From Angelakisella massiliensis (GTDB taxonomy: Bacteria > Bacillota > Clostridia > Oscillospirales > Ruminococcaceae), in the NCBI RefSeq assembly GCF_900104675.1, contig NZ_LT629944.1:186001-250000 (forward strand): DNA of 64,000 bases. Reading direction: 5' to 3'. Below the pieces are notes generated by a model. The model worked only from the letters and a program-made list of their open reading frames with translations. It searched no databases and was not told the origin of the DNA. Position 1 is the first letter of the stretch. Each line of letters opens with the position of its first letter. A program made the position numbers and the translations under genes. Below, one piece after another: positions 63,378 to 64,000 of this stretch.

Positions 63378-64000
63378 CTATTCGTAGTAGTGGAGGAATA
63401 CTTCTTCCAATGACGGTTCCTCAATTAAAATATCCTCCAGCTCCAGCCGATGAAGCTGGTTCATAATCATCATAACTGGTCCGCTGAACATAAAGGATAC
63501 AGAAGTCTTGCTCTTGTCCCACTCTAAATTAGCCGTACCGGGAACAGAAAAGAAATCCTCTGGAATGGCGCTTTTTGCTGTCAGCGAGATTTTCTTGTAT
63601 CCGTTTTCCCGCAGTTCCTTCATGGATTGAACACTGATCAGCTTCCCCTCCCGCAGAATGGCTACACGGTCACAAAGTCTTTGCACCTCACTCAAAACGT
63701 GGGAGGACAGAAAAATGGTCACACCTCGTTTGTTTTCTTCTTTCAGAATATCATAGAAAGCCTGCTGGATGAGCGGGTCAAGGCCACTGGTAGGCTCGTC
63801 CATAATCAGCAACTTCGGAGAGGGTAACAGAGCCGACACAATGCCAACTTTTTTCTTGTTCCCTAAAGACAAATCGCCAATTCGCCTGGATAAGTCTAAA
63901 TTCAACCGCTCCGCTAATTCTTCCATCCGGCTGTGGGCATTCACACCATAGAGTTCTGCTGTGTAGAAAAGCATTTCTTTTACTTTCATATTGTTGTAGT
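63378..64000 (-). CDS. ABC transporter ATP-binding protein, C-terminal part (cut by window edge)
   Basis: The frame is open to the right edge; at least 207 codons are visible. Signature DLSLGNKKKVGIVSALLPSP (LSLGN replaces LSGGQ), Walker B KLLIMDEPTSGLDP and H-loop FLSSHVLSEVQRLCD are present. Walker A must lie beyond the edge, since the visible part starts in the helical domain (MKVKEMLFYTAELYG). It drives the two permeases; the set resembles BcrA/lantibiotic-immunity type exporters. An internal ATG at 63989 is not the real start. Confidence 0.92.
   Translation of the reverse strand, partial: YNNMKVKEMLFYTAELYGVNAHSRMEELAERLNLDLSRRIGDLSLGNKKKVGIVSALLPSPKLLIMDEPTSGLDPLIQQAFYDILKEENKRGVTIFLSSHVLSEVQRLCDRVAILREGKLISVQSMKELRENGYKKISLTAKSAIPEDFFSVPGTANLEWDKSKTSVSFMFSGPVMMIMNQLHRLELEDILIEEPSLEEVFLHYYE

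Larger units (their letters stand above)
58390..64000. mobile_element. Integrative element of the Tn4451/ICE type, one end (continues past the window)
   Basis: From the tRNA-Ala terminator rightward: large serine recombinase, TnpW-like protein, sigma-like regulator, KTR protein and an ABC exporter. This gene set is typical of the recombinase end of Clostridia integrative and mobilizable elements. G+C falls in the ABC genes relative to the recombinase, showing composite cargo. The left boundary is set by the tRNA terminator; the right one lies outside. Confidence 0.8.

Overview
The window reads as a chromosome segment of a spore-forming, gut-type Clostridia bacterium, most likely Oscillospiraceae (Flavonifractor/Oscillibacter-like). 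This is inferred from G+C-rich codon use, AGGAGG-type ribosome binding sites, FMN and SAM-I riboswitches, a CIRCE-controlled groESL, a CwlJ/GerQ-type spore pair, and a surface protein ending in an NPETG motif with a hydrophobic tail and terminal KK. No species can be fixed from the sequence alone.

Region 1 (1-10.6 kb) is the head and tail part of a contractile-tailed prophage on the minus strand. Reading from right to left it holds small and large terminase, portal, scaffold, major capsid protein, connectors, tail sheath, tail tube and the start of one more tail gene cut by the window edge. A small regulator cassette interrupts it between scaffold and capsid. No integrase, replication or early genes lie between the terminase and the host genes. 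Two near-identical promoter-like elements sit before terS and before the capsid gene. Two copies of a ~210-bp repeat lie upstream of the sheath gene, and a short IS200-like non-autonomous element marks the junction with the host.

Region 2 (11.4-30.1 kb) is host core: mpg-mltG; a self-regulated GntR/ABC operon; an FMN riboswitch with ribU; a SAM-I riboswitch with metK; a two-component system divergent from a VTC/DUF4956/Cthe_2159-type surface cluster; RNase J with a long, structured leader that may be a separate RNA; a degenerate phosphohexomutase-like gene; rnhA; and nifS-nifU.

Region 3 (30.1-33.3 kb) is a small accessory patch. An intact IS1595-family element (perfect 25-bp ends, 8-bp target duplication, one passenger gene) landed exactly at the nifU stop codon and pushed its terminator 1.95 kb away. 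Next to it are an XRE regulator, a 12-bp-arm palindrome, and a frameshifted zinc-ribbon membrane protein gene.

Region 4 (33.4-58.4 kb) is core again: groESL, an MFS transporter, a Nudix hydrolase, the spore pair gerQ-like/cwlJ-like, the threonine/lysine operon (ACT protein-hom-thrB-lysC), an AI-2E/YtvI-type protein, DUF1697, a flavodoxin, glyA, rarA, M18 peptidase, lytic transglycosylase, coaE, a Sua5-type gene, prfA and DUF951. It ends with an NPETG surface protein divergent from a receiver-less winged-helix regulator, then a strong promoter, a truncated tRNA-like element and tRNA-Ala(GGC).

Region 5 (58.39 kb to the right edge) is the end of an integrative element of the Tn4451/ICE type: a large serine recombinase, a TnpW-like protein, a sigma-like regulator, a KTR protein and a three-gene ABC exporter cut by the window edge. 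It abuts the tRNA-Ala terminator directly.
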